A stretch of 64,000 nucleotides of DNA, taken from assembly GCA_023393115.1 (NCBI GenBank), contig JAEWMS010000055.1:62001-126000 (forward strand). The letters are read 5' to 3'. The position numbers and the translations under genes are program-made. Below are positions 29,048 to 38,177 of this stretch, in pieces. Numbering within the stretch: position 1 is the first letter of the stretch; each line of letters starts with the position of its first letter. Source of the DNA: Bacillota bacterium. Its GTDB lineage: Bacteria; Bacillota; Clostridia; Acetivibrionales; DSM-1351. Below the pieces are notes generated by a model. The model worked only from the letters and a program-made list of their open reading frames with translations, was not told where the DNA came from and did not search any database.

Positions 29048-30295
29048 TTACAGATTGATTCCCAGTTCTCTCTGTCCCCTTAAGAAATCTTCCTTTTCCC
29101 ACCTTTCTCTCAGAATATAGGTTTTACCTTTGTAATATAGTACCTCTGAAGCCAACGGGTGACTCAGGAACAAAACCGGACTTTGTGTGCTCCCATAAGC
29201 TCCCGATTTATCAATTGCAACAATGTCTCCCGGACCCGCCTCGGGCAGAACAACATTCTGTCCCACAAGATCGGTAGGCGTACACAGTGGGCCAACCACG
29301 TTTACCTGTTCATCGTTCTCTGTTTTATTTAAAATGTGCATTGGGAAATTGTTGCGTATGTATCTTCCCAGGAAAGCGGAAGACGCATGTTGATTTGAGC
29401 CGCCGTCACATACCAGATACTTTTTACCCTTGCACTCCTTCCTGTACAGAACCCTTGTCAGGTAAGTGCCGGCCTGGGCCATTAGAAATCTTCCGCTTTC
29501 AACAAATACCTGCGTTCCCGAAAGTTTCGCTTTATATTCCTGCCACATCAGGGAAAAATCCTTACCGAAGGTTTCGATATCCAGAGGGGTATCATCCTTG
29601 AAATAAGGTATTCCGAACCCTCCTCCTAGATTAAGGAATTTTAGCGTGAAATCACACTTCTCCGATAATTCCAGTGAAAGCTTGATTATCTGTTCCATAC
29701 TGAGAATGATATTACTTGCATTAAGAGCCTGAGTTCCAGTGTAAATATGTATTCCAATCACATTAATATTTGAAAGTGTTTTCAAATACTTCAAAGCATT
29801 CTCGGCATTTACCTGATCTATTCCGAATTGGGTAGGTACTCCCGTCATTTTTATACCTGAGCCAGCGATATCAAAATCCGGGTTTATTCTGACAGAGATA
29901 TCTGCCTTCCTGCCTTTTTGTACTGCCAGTTTATTTATTAACTCAGCCTCTTCAACCGACTCAACATTTATACTGTATATACCGGTTTCTATGGCAAACT
30001 CCAGTTCCTCAAAGGTTTTTCCAGGGCTGGTAAAAATGATGCTATCAGGTGAAAAGCCGGCAGCCACGGCAGTTTGCAGCTCTCCCGACGATGCCACCTC
30101 TATTCTTGCCCCCAGCTGTTTAAATAGCTGACAAAGCCCGAGCAGCGGGTTGGCCTTCATGGAATAAAATATTCCGAAATCCCCGGGCAAACTTTTTTTC
30201 AAAATCTCATACTGAGAAATAATTCGAGCTGCATCATAGGCATAAAGCGGTGTACCAAACTCCCTTGCTAGTTCCTCAAGTATTTTATCCTCCAT
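29048..30295 (-). CDS. PLP decarboxylase, BtrK-like (fold type III)
   Basis: The 415-residue protein belongs to the ornithine/diaminopimelate/arginine decarboxylase family. The PLP lysine is Lys47 in FYSMKANP. Further motifs are the glycine loop FLNLGGGFGIPY, EPGR-equivalent ESGRFLMAQAG and the interface motif GPLCTPTDLVG with the conserved Cys. In butirosin synthesis BtrK decarboxylates glutamyl-ACP to 4-aminobutyryl-ACP. The ACP and ATP-grasp neighbours favour a carrier-bound substrate over free diaminopimelate. The start overlaps the thioesterase gene stop by 11 bases, with AGGAGG before the ATG. Confidence 0.8.
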   Translation of the reverse strand: MEDKILEELAREFGTPLYAYDAARIISQYEILKKSLPGDFGIFYSMKANPLLGLCQLFKQLGARIEVASSGELQTAVAAGFSPDSIIFTSPGKTFEELEFAIETGIYSINVESVEEAELINKLAVQKGRKADISVRINPDFDIAGSGIKMTGVPTQFGIDQVNAENALKYLKTLSNINVIGIHIYTGTQALNASNIILSMEQIIKLSLELSEKCDFTLKFLNLGGGFGIPYFKDDTPLDIETFGKDFSLMWQEYKAKLSGTQVFVESGRFLMAQAGTYLTRVLYRKECKGKKYLVCDGGSNQHASSAFLGRYIRNNFPMHILNKTENDEQVNVVGPLCTPTDLVGQNVVLPEAGPGDIVAIDKSGAYGSTQSPVLFLSHPLASEVLYYKGKTYILRERWEKEDFLRGQRELGINL

Positions 30296-31022
30296 ATATT
30301 ACCTCCTGTTCAGTCTGTGTTTCCATAAGTGTGTCGCTGATAATTTGAGTAATTCTCTCTGCAAACTTATGCAGGTAAAAATGTCCGCCTTCAAAGTAAT
30401 AGAAATCACACCGCCCGGCGCAGTAGTTTTTCCAACAGCTCATATCCTCCGGCTGAGCAAGCTCATCCTCGTTACCGGCAAATACAGAGATATTGAAATT
30501 GAATTTAGTTCTCAGTTTACCGGGCTTATAAGTCTCCAAAAGCATATAGTCGGCCCGCAAGGTTTGCAGGGCTATTTTCAAAAGCGGCTTTATTTTAAAC
30601 AGATTATCAGGTATCCCCCCAAGCTTGACAGCTTCCTTTTCAAACTCATCCTCGGAAAGTAAATGCAGATTCCTTTCCACTTTTTCTATAGTTGGGGGAT
30701 ACCTTCCCGAGAAGAATACATGTAGCGGAACCTTTACGCCTTTTTCCTGAAGGGAGCAAATCAACTCGTATGCCATGATACTGCCCATACTGTGCCCCCA
30801 AACCGCATATTGACAGTCTGAACATTCTGATTCAATAATTTGAACAAGCTCGGCAACGGCCTCCTGTAGACTGCTAAAGTAGGGTTCCTTATGTCTATTT
30901 GCCCGTCCGGGCAGTTCATAAGGAAAGAGCTTGATTGAGCCGTCAAGTAATCTACTCCATCGTGAATATATGGAGGCTGAGCCCCCGGCATAAGGTAAAC
31001 AGAAAAGCTTGATTTCCTCCAT
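30285..31022 (-). CDS. Type II thioesterase
   Basis: The 245-residue alpha/beta hydrolase has FCLPYAGGSASIY at the N-terminus, the nucleophile elbow WGHSMGS, an Asp in GNEDELAQP and a His in GGHFYLH, the full triad of GrsT/RifR-type editing thioesterases. These clear wrong or stalled acyl groups from carrier proteins. The ATG at 31022 has GGAGG five bases before it and is preferred to longer in-frame readings. It lies between a BtrH-like gene and the decarboxylase gene, with an 11-base overlap to the latter. A TE supports the view that the cluster's carrier proteins carry thioester intermediates. Confidence 0.88.
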   Translation of the reverse strand: MEEIKLFCLPYAGGSASIYSRWSRLLDGSIKLFPYELPGRANRHKEPYFSSLQEAVAELVQIIESECSDCQYAVWGHSMGSIMAYELICSLQEKGVKVPLHVFFSGRYPPTIEKVERNLHLLSEDEFEKEAVKLGGIPDNLFKIKPLLKIALQTLRADYMLLETYKPGKLRTKFNFNISVFAGNEDELAQPEDMSCWKNYCAGRCDFYYFEGGHFYLHKFAERITQIISDTLMETQTEQEVIYGG

Positions 31023-31048
31023 ATGAACCTCCAAAGCCATATCAATTT

Positions 31049-32170
31049 TTAGTGCCAGGCCTTTACACATTGGAGCAGCTTTTCAGTTGCCAGGCCTTCA
31101 CTATTCCTGATTTCTTCCAACTGCTTGCAGAGATTGTCAATAGAACTTAAATTTTTAGTTATCGCCAATCTCAAGGACATGTTAGATATTACTTCCCATC
31201 TCCTTGCTGAGTCCTCAAGGTGGAATACAACTTCCTCCACAAAATTCGAAGGTAGTCTTAAATTAAGCTGCCTCAGGAAAACTCCGAAGCGTGTTCTGCT
31301 CCGAGAGAGTATTTTAAAAGCAGGATTGTAATAATATCTGTACATAGGAAAAACTTCGTCTTCAGGAAGCTCCTGTTTTTTTAACAAAAGCTCTCTTCTG
31401 AAGCTGTCAATAACCTGTAGTCCGCATCTGAAACCAAGGACGTCCTTTTCACCCAGCATCCTTTTACAACTTTCTTCAATTATATTTTTCCACCTGAGAT
31501 CATTGTAATAAAATGAAGGGTTTTTGCTTATTTCCATCCACAAGTGTCTAATAGGCTTGGAAAATGAGCCCAGGAAGTTTTCAGAACTTCTGGCAAGCTT
31601 GAACTCATTTATCGGTATTTTTCCATCAAAATCACTGTTTGAAAGACTGTACTTGTCGAAAAGCTCAACATAGCCCTCTTCTTCGTTATAGCCTGTTACT
31701 ATAACTGCATGTGCTCCATGTTCCCGTTGATAGGCTCTGTGATATCTCATATGGTACAGGTCCACAACTACCACAACAGGAATATTGCAATGAATCAATT
31801 CCTTTAGCCTTTCATGGGCAATTTGGCTATCATCCTCGATATAAATGGAAATCTTTATTTTATCCGACGACAGTTCAAATACATTTTCCGGAATACGCTC
31901 CCCAAAGCAGGTTACTGCCGGGAAACAAGCATATTCCAGAGATGTATTCAATTCATCTTTTGTGAATAAGAAGGATTTTGAGGGTTTATGTAAAAAATTA
32001 ATTCCGATGTAACCGTTTTCAGAATCAAACATAAAAGAAAGGTAATCTGCGAGAATTAAATCAGGGTTTAATTTCATGTAGGAAACTACTGATCCATACG
32101 CATTTTGAAAACAATCGGCAACATGTGGTACAAAGTACCTTGGAACACCGCTAATTGAATGTTTTGGCAT
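31049..32170 (-). CDS. BtrH-like acyltransferase candidate
   Basis: The 373-residue protein matches the BtrH N-terminal domain type: HVADCFQNAYGSVVSYM with Cys20, a long segment beginning LADYLSFM, and then GAHAVIVTGYNEEEGYVELFDKYSLS with His154 and nearby acids. The C-terminal half is helical. BtrH transfers the gamma-glutamyl-aminohydroxybutyryl group from BtrI to ribostamycin. It is a clear paralogue of the protein at 38178-39317, with Cys and His at matching places. The ATG at 32170 overlaps the kinase gene end by 20 bases; a longer reading would overlap more. Confidence 0.7.
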   Translation of the reverse strand: MPKHSISGVPRYFVPHVADCFQNAYGSVVSYMKLNPDLILADYLSFMFDSENGYIGINFLHKPSKSFLFTKDELNTSLEYACFPAVTCFGERIPENVFELSSDKIKISIYIEDDSQIAHERLKELIHCNIPVVVVVDLYHMRYHRAYQREHGAHAVIVTGYNEEEGYVELFDKYSLSNSDFDGKIPINEFKLARSSENFLGSFSKPIRHLWMEISKNPSFYYNDLRWKNIIEESCKRMLGEKDVLGFRCGLQVIDSFRRELLLKKQELPEDEVFPMYRYYYNPAFKILSRSRTRFGVFLRQLNLRLPSNFVEEVVFHLEDSARRWEVISNMSLRLAITKNLSSIDNLCKQLEEIRNSEGLATEKLLQCVKAWH

Positions 32171-32843
32171 ATTCCTGTATCCCCTTCTTGTCTGAAATAT
32201 ATTCATCTACATGTTTTATAACACTGTCATTACTATTTCTTAACCAGATTATGTTTGTATCATTTTTTATTGTACTGTTACTAAATAACAGCACATATTC
32301 CTTTCTCAATTTCATAAGATAAAACAGGTCCTTGTTTTCGATTATGTCACTTTTCTTAATGATTCTGTTTGTATAGAATAAGGGTTTCCCGCGTTTTTGA
32401 ATGCGTTTGTAGCAGATCCTGGGATTTATATCCTGAAAAAATACCAGATCAGGCTTTAATATCCTTCCATATATTGCTTTACCAGACTTAGCTCCGGTTC
32501 CATTGGCGTTATCCCGGGTCAAACCTGTATAAACGTACCGGTCGGCCAACAATATATACTGTTTTTTAAGTAAAGGAATTATTTTAAAATAGTAATCCTG
32601 TATGAAGCTAAGCCATTGAAAAAAACTATAAATTTTAGGGGTGAGAAGTCTTGCCGAATCCATCTTTCTGATTATTCCACGTATAATTTTATTTGAATTC
32701 CACTCAATTACACCTACTTTATACCCCTTTTCCACCAGATGGCTTCGCAGGATCTCAACATTCTCACTTTTACCGCAGCCGCTGATACCCTCAAATACTA
32801 TTAAAATACCCTTGTGGATAGTTTGTTTTAAGTTTTCAACCAT
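32151..32843 (-). CDS. Thymidylate-kinase-like P-loop kinase
   Basis: The 230-residue protein has a Walker A GISGCGKS, the DRYVYTGL motif of the thymidylate kinase family (DRY contacts the substrate base and phosphate), and LVFFQDINPRICYKRI like the LID-preceding strand. The family normally makes dTDP from dTMP. A copy inside a glycosylation and acylation cluster is unlikely to be the housekeeping enzyme; kinases of this type occur in natural-product clusters where they may phosphorylate the product. The ATG at 32843 has GAGG seven bases before it; a longer reading overlaps the upstream gene and lacks a site. Confidence 0.7.
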   Translation of the reverse strand: MVENLKQTIHKGILIVFEGISGCGKSENVEILRSHLVEKGYKVGVIEWNSNKIIRGIIRKMDSARLLTPKIYSFFQWLSFIQDYYFKIIPLLKKQYILLADRYVYTGLTRDNANGTGAKSGKAIYGRILKPDLVFFQDINPRICYKRIQKRGKPLFYTNRIIKKSDIIENKDLFYLMKLRKEYVLLFSNSTIKNDTNIIWLRNSNDSVIKHVDEYISDKKGIQEYAKTFN

Positions 32844-32875
32844 TACCAGCCTCACAAACATAAAATATATGCACT

Positions 32876-34219
32876 TTAATATAATGGCATTGTTTTGGTA
32901 AAAGTAGTAACCTCGTGCAGTGTTACACCCTTTCCAAGGTCTTTCAGCTGACGGCAGCATATCTCTGACACTTCAACATCTAAAGGCGTTCTGAGCCAGT
33001 AGACCTTCCGGGAAATTCTTTCGGCTTCACGGGCCATGCCAACTAAAAAGGTCTGTGGTAAACCCCAGCCGCTTCCGGCTATCAAGCATACATCAAATTC
33101 CTTAGCGGAGAAGAAGGTACGGCAGCCTACAAGTTGCTGAATATCAACACCGGGATGATTCTGCTGAGCCGTTTTTACCAAAACCGGATTTTTTTCCAAA
33201 CCTGCTGTACTGCCACATACCTCAAGCAGGTAGCCATCCTGACAGCCGAAGACTATATTTCTGTGACCGGAAATTTCTTCTGTAAGAATCTTTGCACTAT
33301 CAGATGTTAATAAATCAGAATATTTCGGATATGACAATAATTGTTTTTGGAATATGAGATAGTCTTCATAAGCACGGTTGAATCTTAAGGGATCACTGGC
33401 CATATATAGTTCTGTTTCTGTAGTCCGATATGTTTGATAAAAACGCCTTTTGTTACGTTCATTGCTCATCAAGTTTGTGTAGCTTTCCCTGTCATGGGGA
33501 TAATGAACGCCACAGGCAGCTCTCGACATCACAAACCTTGCTCCCTTTCTGAACAAACGGTAACCGCACTCAATATCCTCCATCCCCCATGTATTATACC
33601 CCTCGTTAAAACACCCTGCATCAAGCATGAGTTTTCTTCCTACCGACACATTTGTGGTCCAGAAAAGTGTCCAGGGTGCTGGAAGCCTTCCTATTTCATC
33701 GCCTACAGGCTTGTATACCCTTAACCGTATATCGATGTAATACTGGGTTTTTGCAAGCTCTCTCAAAGTAGTATCCGGGTCATGAAAATTAATATAATCA
33801 GGAATTGTATCTGCCGTATTGGAATGGTTGTACCCGTATACATAACCTATTACCGCCGTTCCAATATCAGATATTTGACGGGATTCCTTATCATAATGAG
33901 CATCATAGTGGGCGCTGACAAAAGAATGTCCCACAACCATGCCGGAATCCAGAAATATTAAAACCTCACCGCTTGCTCTCCGGATTCCTTCATTTCTGGC
34001 CAAAGCCACACGGTATCCCTTGTCCTCCTGAAAATAGTAAATTAAGTTAAACTTATCCTTAAAACTTTCTACCACTTCTCTTGTGTTATCACTGGAGCCG
34101 TCATCAATAACTATAACTTCATAATTATCAATACCGATATCCTGCCCTACCAGGGAAGCTAGAGTCAATTCAACTATTTTACTGCGGTTATATGTGGGGA
34201 TAATTACCGAAGCTTTCAT
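32876..34219 (-). CDS. GT2 glycosyltransferase with extra C-terminal Rossmann-like domain
   Basis: The 447-residue protein begins with a GT2 domain: VIIPTYNRSKIVELTL, VIDDGSSDNTREV, the substitute for DxD FLDSGM near residue 92, and WGMEDIECGYRLF as the C-terminal GT7-type motif near residue 215. Residues about 320-447 form a separate alpha/beta segment with FGCQDGYLLEV, NPVLVKTA, FDVCLIAGSGWG and REAERISRKVYW, which resembles a degenerate SAM-methyltransferase-like Rossmann domain lacking a normal GxGxG loop. Such a fusion is unusual. A GAGGTG site precedes the ATG. No membrane helix is seen. Confidence 0.8.
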   Translation of the reverse strand: MKASVIIPTYNRSKIVELTLASLVGQDIGIDNYEVIVIDDGSSDNTREVVESFKDKFNLIYYFQEDKGYRVALARNEGIRRASGEVLIFLDSGMVVGHSFVSAHYDAHYDKESRQISDIGTAVIGYVYGYNHSNTADTIPDYINFHDPDTTLRELAKTQYYIDIRLRVYKPVGDEIGRLPAPWTLFWTTNVSVGRKLMLDAGCFNEGYNTWGMEDIECGYRLFRKGARFVMSRAACGVHYPHDRESYTNLMSNERNKRRFYQTYRTTETELYMASDPLRFNRAYEDYLIFQKQLLSYPKYSDLLTSDSAKILTEEISGHRNIVFGCQDGYLLEVCGSTAGLEKNPVLVKTAQQNHPGVDIQQLVGCRTFFSAKEFDVCLIAGSGWGLPQTFLVGMAREAERISRKVYWLRTPLDVEVSEICCRQLKDLGKGVTLHEVTTFTKTMPLY

Positions 34220-34282
34220 AAAGCACCTCTTTTCATATAATTTTTAAGCGCAACTAAGATGAATATAAATATTTTTAGACAA

Positions 34283-35392
34283 TTAAAGATTATTTCTGAG
34301 TTTATAATCCTCAGTAAAGTCCACAGCAGTTTTTCTTCCAATCAGTAGATTATCATGAAGCTGTTCCAATATCTCCATGGAAAAATTCATAGCTTCCCAA
34401 TTGGTATAGGAAATACCAAAACCAAGCTTTTCCCATAAGCTGGTATTCTTCTTTTCATGATCTCCAAAGGGTTCCAGCATAATTAACGGAGTTGCTGAAG
34501 CAAGTGAATCCATCATTGTACCGGCACCGGGTTTCCCTACGATAGCCCTGGCTGTGGCCGTTACATCAAACAGATCATGGTATTTATACTTATTAGAAAA
34601 AGATGGCAACCCGGATTGACATATTTCACCTATAGGAGGAAATTCATATTCACCGTTTTTGTTTTTATTCCATGCGGACCAGTTGGGATCAACCATAAAA
34701 TATCTGTCTCCGGGTGTACTGTCCGAGGCTTCCTGCAATTCATAGGCAACAATGTCCAGGGACAATCCCTTGCTCCGGAGTTGGGGGATTTTGAACCTAT
34801 AGGTTCCCATTCCCCAGCCACCTCCATGTATAATAAATCTATCCGTTCTTTGGGCATAGTGTAATGGCTCCTCCTCTGAAACAGGAATCTGGTATTTTAA
34901 TTTCATGTTTTCAAAATCATAGAGCCAAGATTCCCTGAAATGGGTGTTATAATCGGGAACATACTGTTTCAGACTCTTCCATGAAGGGGGTAAATCACAG
35001 TCAACATACATTATTTCAGCATTAAGTGTATCAGGTGCTATTCTGTTCCTGTATTCTTCCATAATGTACAGCCAGTGTCCTGAAAGCATGATGAAATCCC
35101 GTCTGTTTTCTTTTAACCAAACCTCCAGAAGCCGGTCAACAAGTTCATTATCTATGCTTTTACGTATATCCATGGGCATTCTGGCCGACATTTGTGCCAA
35201 CGCAAAATTACCATGATATGCCCTTTTGCTCTTCAGAATATTCTCCCTTTTGTCTTGAGAAATAAGGTTTTCAAAAACTTCTACACAGGTTGAAACGTTC
35301 TTTTCCTCAAGTCTCCGTGCAGTCAGCAGGCCGGGTATGTATAACCCCAGCCCAAAACCCGAGCAGAGTATTGTAACAGTTCTATTCTTCAT
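34283..35392 (-). CDS. MGT/MurG-like glycosyltransferase
   Basis: The 369-residue protein looks like a GT-B glycosyltransferase: an N-terminal VTILCSGFGLGLYIPGLLTARRL, a middle IIHGGGWGMGTY, and a donor-binding C-terminal segment AIVGKPGAGTMMDSLASATPLIMLEP that resembles the nucleotide-sugar loop of macrolide and MurG-type enzymes. It differs from the three GT2 proteins in fold, so the cluster has at least two fold classes of glycosyltransferase. The acceptor and donor are unknown. An AGGAG site precedes the ATG. Confidence 0.7.
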   Translation of the reverse strand: MKNRTVTILCSGFGLGLYIPGLLTARRLEEKNVSTCVEVFENLISQDKRENILKSKRAYHGNFALAQMSARMPMDIRKSIDNELVDRLLEVWLKENRRDFIMLSGHWLYIMEEYRNRIAPDTLNAEIMYVDCDLPPSWKSLKQYVPDYNTHFRESWLYDFENMKLKYQIPVSEEEPLHYAQRTDRFIIHGGGWGMGTYRFKIPQLRSKGLSLDIVAYELQEASDSTPGDRYFMVDPNWSAWNKNKNGEYEFPPIGEICQSGLPSFSNKYKYHDLFDVTATARAIVGKPGAGTMMDSLASATPLIMLEPFGDHEKKNTSLWEKLGFGISYTNWEAMNFSMEILEQLHDNLLIGRKTAVDFTEDYKLRNNL

Positions 35393-35438
35393 TTACTCAT
35401 TCTCCTTGACCTAAAACGCGTTAATTAGTTCTAAAAAC

Positions 35439-36587
35439 TTAACCGAATTTTGCATCAAGGAATCTGTTCATACCTTCCGACTTGCTTCCATCTATGCTCA
35501 ATATTCTGTTTACGTCAAATAAACGTGTAAAGAAATCAAATTGCCATTTTGACGGTTCTTTATTCTCAACGGCATATTCGTCAAGATAGGACAAATCCTC
35601 AGGCTTAAGACTGTCTTTAACAAACTGGGGTATTATTTCTCCGAACATAAGCTCGATATAATGGAAATTATAGTAGATAATCTTGTCCAGGTTATATTCT
35701 TTTACCCTGTCCATCAGCAGGTTCCAGTCTATCTTTTCGGAGAATTTGCGTATGTACATATATAAGTCTGCAAACTTATATATTTTCAGATCCTTTAAGC
35801 TAGCTATCCAGATCATAAGACAGGCTTCCTTGTAAAGGTGGCAGCTCAGCTGAATGATATTGTCTATGTAATCCAGCATATAGCCTTTTGTATGATGTAT
35901 ATCTACTGGAACAGCTCTTTGGATCAGCTCCTTAGTCTGAACCTTATATGGACAGTTTCCTTTCCAGAGAATATCGTGATTCACATCCACCTCCACCAGC
36001 CTTGCAAACTTATTATCACTGAGCCCCAAGAATTGGTGTATCTCATGGGTAGCCATCTGGTGAAGTACTTTTTCCTTTCTTGAAACCTCTACTATGACAT
36101 CATTTTCCTCATCATAGTTACCCTGAATATAACCAAGGCTTTCAAGAGCCTCTACAACAGGTACAACGTCATCAAGCTTCATCAACATATCCAGATCATT
36201 GAATATCCTTGTCTCAATTTCAGGGTAAACAATGGTTGCCAAGAGGTTTCCTTTTAACACAGGCACTGTAAGATTGCGTATTTCAAACTCCCTCAAAATC
36301 TCCTGAAGCTTTTGGAGATAGCAGTTGTTACGTTCTCCGAATACTGCCCATTGAGTGTCCATCAGTCTTTGAAGTTCCCTTTCGAGATTACCGTAAAGGT
36401 TAAATTTTTTCAGATTATAGCGAAACATATTTAAAGTTCTGTGAGTTATCATCTGGTATATTACTTCCGACCATTCTAAATTTCCTGACAGCATCCACTT
36501 CAGAGTCTCCTCCTGTGAAGCTTCCATTTCTACTGCTGTCAATAGAACCAGCTGTCTTTCGATTGAAATATCATCCCTCTTCATCAT
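35439..36587 (-). CDS. Nucleotidyltransferase-fold protein (PF14907-like)
   Basis: The 382-residue protein contains VLKGNLLATIVYPEIETRIFNDLDML, the LKG...R..NDLDML pattern of the NTP_transf_5 family (PF14907). That family shares the polymerase-beta-like nucleotidyltransferase fold and often lies in exopolysaccharide, peptide-modification or antibiotic loci. Which nucleotide it transfers, or whether it is active, is unknown. The first ATG (36587) overlaps the ligase stop codon as ATGA; a second ATG follows at once, and GGAGG lies in the end of the ligase gene. Confidence 0.65.
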   Translation of the reverse strand: MMKRDDISIERQLVLLTAVEMEASQEETLKWMLSGNLEWSEVIYQMITHRTLNMFRYNLKKFNLYGNLERELQRLMDTQWAVFGERNNCYLQKLQEILREFEIRNLTVPVLKGNLLATIVYPEIETRIFNDLDMLMKLDDVVPVVEALESLGYIQGNYDEENDVIVEVSRKEKVLHQMATHEIHQFLGLSDNKFARLVEVDVNHDILWKGNCPYKVQTKELIQRAVPVDIHHTKGYMLDYIDNIIQLSCHLYKEACLMIWIASLKDLKIYKFADLYMYIRKFSEKIDWNLLMDRVKEYNLDKIIYYNFHYIELMFGEIIPQFVKDSLKPEDLSYLDEYAVENKEPSKWQFDFFTRLFDVNRILSIDGSKSEGMNRFLDAKFG

Positions 36588-38116
36588 ATAGCCTCCTGTC
36601 TGTTTATTAAACTACGGTATAGGTCTTTTATGTCTTTCTTGCTTATCTTTCCTATTACGTTTCTCGGTATCTCAGGAATAATGTATATTTCCTTTGGCAC
36701 CTTCCTGTCTTCAAGCTGTGCTATACACCATATATATATATCCTTTACCTCTGCCTGACACTGCTCCTTCAAAACCACCATGGCAACTATTTTTTGTCCC
36801 AGTCTATCATCGTCGACTCCTATAACGGCAGCCTCCTTTACAACAGGATTTTTCAGCAGCACTTCCTCAATGTCGATGGGATAAGCCCTGCTCCCCCCCT
36901 GCATTATCATGTCGTCATTCCTGCTGAGTACAAAAAACCTGCCTTCTTCATCCCTGTAGCCCAGATCTCTAACCCGGAAGCCTTTAGACCCCAATACCTC
37001 TCCTGTCAGTTCATCCGATTTGTAATAGCCGTCCATCATATAATCGCTTGTTATGTACAATTCACCGGTCTCTCCGACATCGGCTTCACTCCCGTCTTCT
37101 TTGTAAATCCTAATGCCGCAGCCTCTCATTGGTTTTCCGATTACGCAGGGCAGGGAAATCACATCTTCATGTTCTCCGAAGGTAACTCTGGCTGAAGCTT
37201 CCGAGGTACCATATGCATTGAATATCCGAACTCCCGGAAAAGCGGCGGCGGCTTTTTGATAAATAGTCAGCGGATTTACCATTCCTCCTATAAGTATTCT
37301 CTTTATAGAGTTCAAATCGTAGTTCTTCAATTGGGAATACTCAAGTATCTGCAGGAGCATGGTTCTGACTATATAAAAATTCGTTGCTCTGTATTCCTGT
37401 ACGGCCTTCAGGAATATGGCCGGGTGAAATACATTGTTCAGGAGTATGATACCCCCACCCCGGCTTATAGACATCAGAACGTCTCCTGAAATAGGGCTCG
37501 CCTGGGCTAGAGATCTTGGAATAATTGTCCTTTCTTCTGAAGAAAAACCAAGATGCTCGGCAACAGCTAATGCATTGCCGGTGATAGCCGAGTTGGACAA
37601 TACTATTCCCTTTGGTCGCGATGTTGAACCAGATGTAAAGCATATACCAAAGGTATCCTCTGAAATCCCAGGGAGTTCCCTAAAGCTTTTGTCTTTATAC
37701 TCATTAATGGAAAAGGAGCCGTCTTCCTGTAAAACAAGCACAATTCTTATGTTCATTGCTGCTATGCTATCCCTTATTGCAGCAAAGCCTTTTACATCAG
37801 TAATTAAAAATTCCACATCAGTATAGTTTATCAACTCGGTCAATGTTTCTCCCTTGAATTGATACGATAACGATACAAACACTTTTTTCATCCTGTTCAA
37901 TGCCAGCATACACGTGAGGAATTCAGTACAATTCGGAAGATAAACTCCTCCTATTGTAAAATTCCATTTTTCAAAAAGGTAGCATAGCTCAAGAACCTTG
38001 TTGTATATGCCGTTATAGGTGTATTTATTGTCGTTATATATTAGTAATGTATTATCACTGTATTTTTCACAGCTCTCACTAAACAGATTCCATGGTGAAT
38101 AGTCTCTTTTTTCCAA
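36584..38116 (-). CDS. AMP-forming acyl:carrier-protein ligase candidate
   Basis: The ANL-superfamily adenylating enzyme of about 510 residues has the P-loop FTSGSTSRPKGIVLS, IFNAYGTSEASA, the hinge-region DLGYRDEEGRFFVLSR and the catalytic lysine in RNVIGKISKKDI. It activates a carboxylic acid as the adenylate and would transfer it to a thiol, here probably ACP 2, encoded two genes upstream; CoA is the alternative. A GTG at 38125 directly touches the AAGGGAG ribosome binding site, so the TTG at 38116, eight bases from the site, is the more likely start. It overlaps the next gene by four bases. Confidence 0.78.
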   Translation of the reverse strand: MEKRDYSPWNLFSESCEKYSDNTLLIYNDNKYTYNGIYNKVLELCYLFEKWNFTIGGVYLPNCTEFLTCMLALNRMKKVFVSLSYQFKGETLTELINYTDVEFLITDVKGFAAIRDSIAAMNIRIVLVLQEDGSFSINEYKDKSFRELPGISEDTFGICFTSGSTSRPKGIVLSNSAITGNALAVAEHLGFSSEERTIIPRSLAQASPISGDVLMSISRGGGIILLNNVFHPAIFLKAVQEYRATNFYIVRTMLLQILEYSQLKNYDLNSIKRILIGGMVNPLTIYQKAAAAFPGVRIFNAYGTSEASARVTFGEHEDVISLPCVIGKPMRGCGIRIYKEDGSEADVGETGELYITSDYMMDGYYKSDELTGEVLGSKGFRVRDLGYRDEEGRFFVLSRNDDMIMQGGSRAYPIDIEEVLLKNPVVKEAAVIGVDDDRLGQKIVAMVVLKEQCQAEVKDIYIWCIAQLEDRKVPKEIYIIPEIPRNVIGKISKKDIKDLYRSLINRQEAI

Positions 38117-38177
38117 ATCAGTCACTCCCTTTTATCAGCGTCCGAATAGTTATCCGGCAAATTTTGAAGAACAATCT

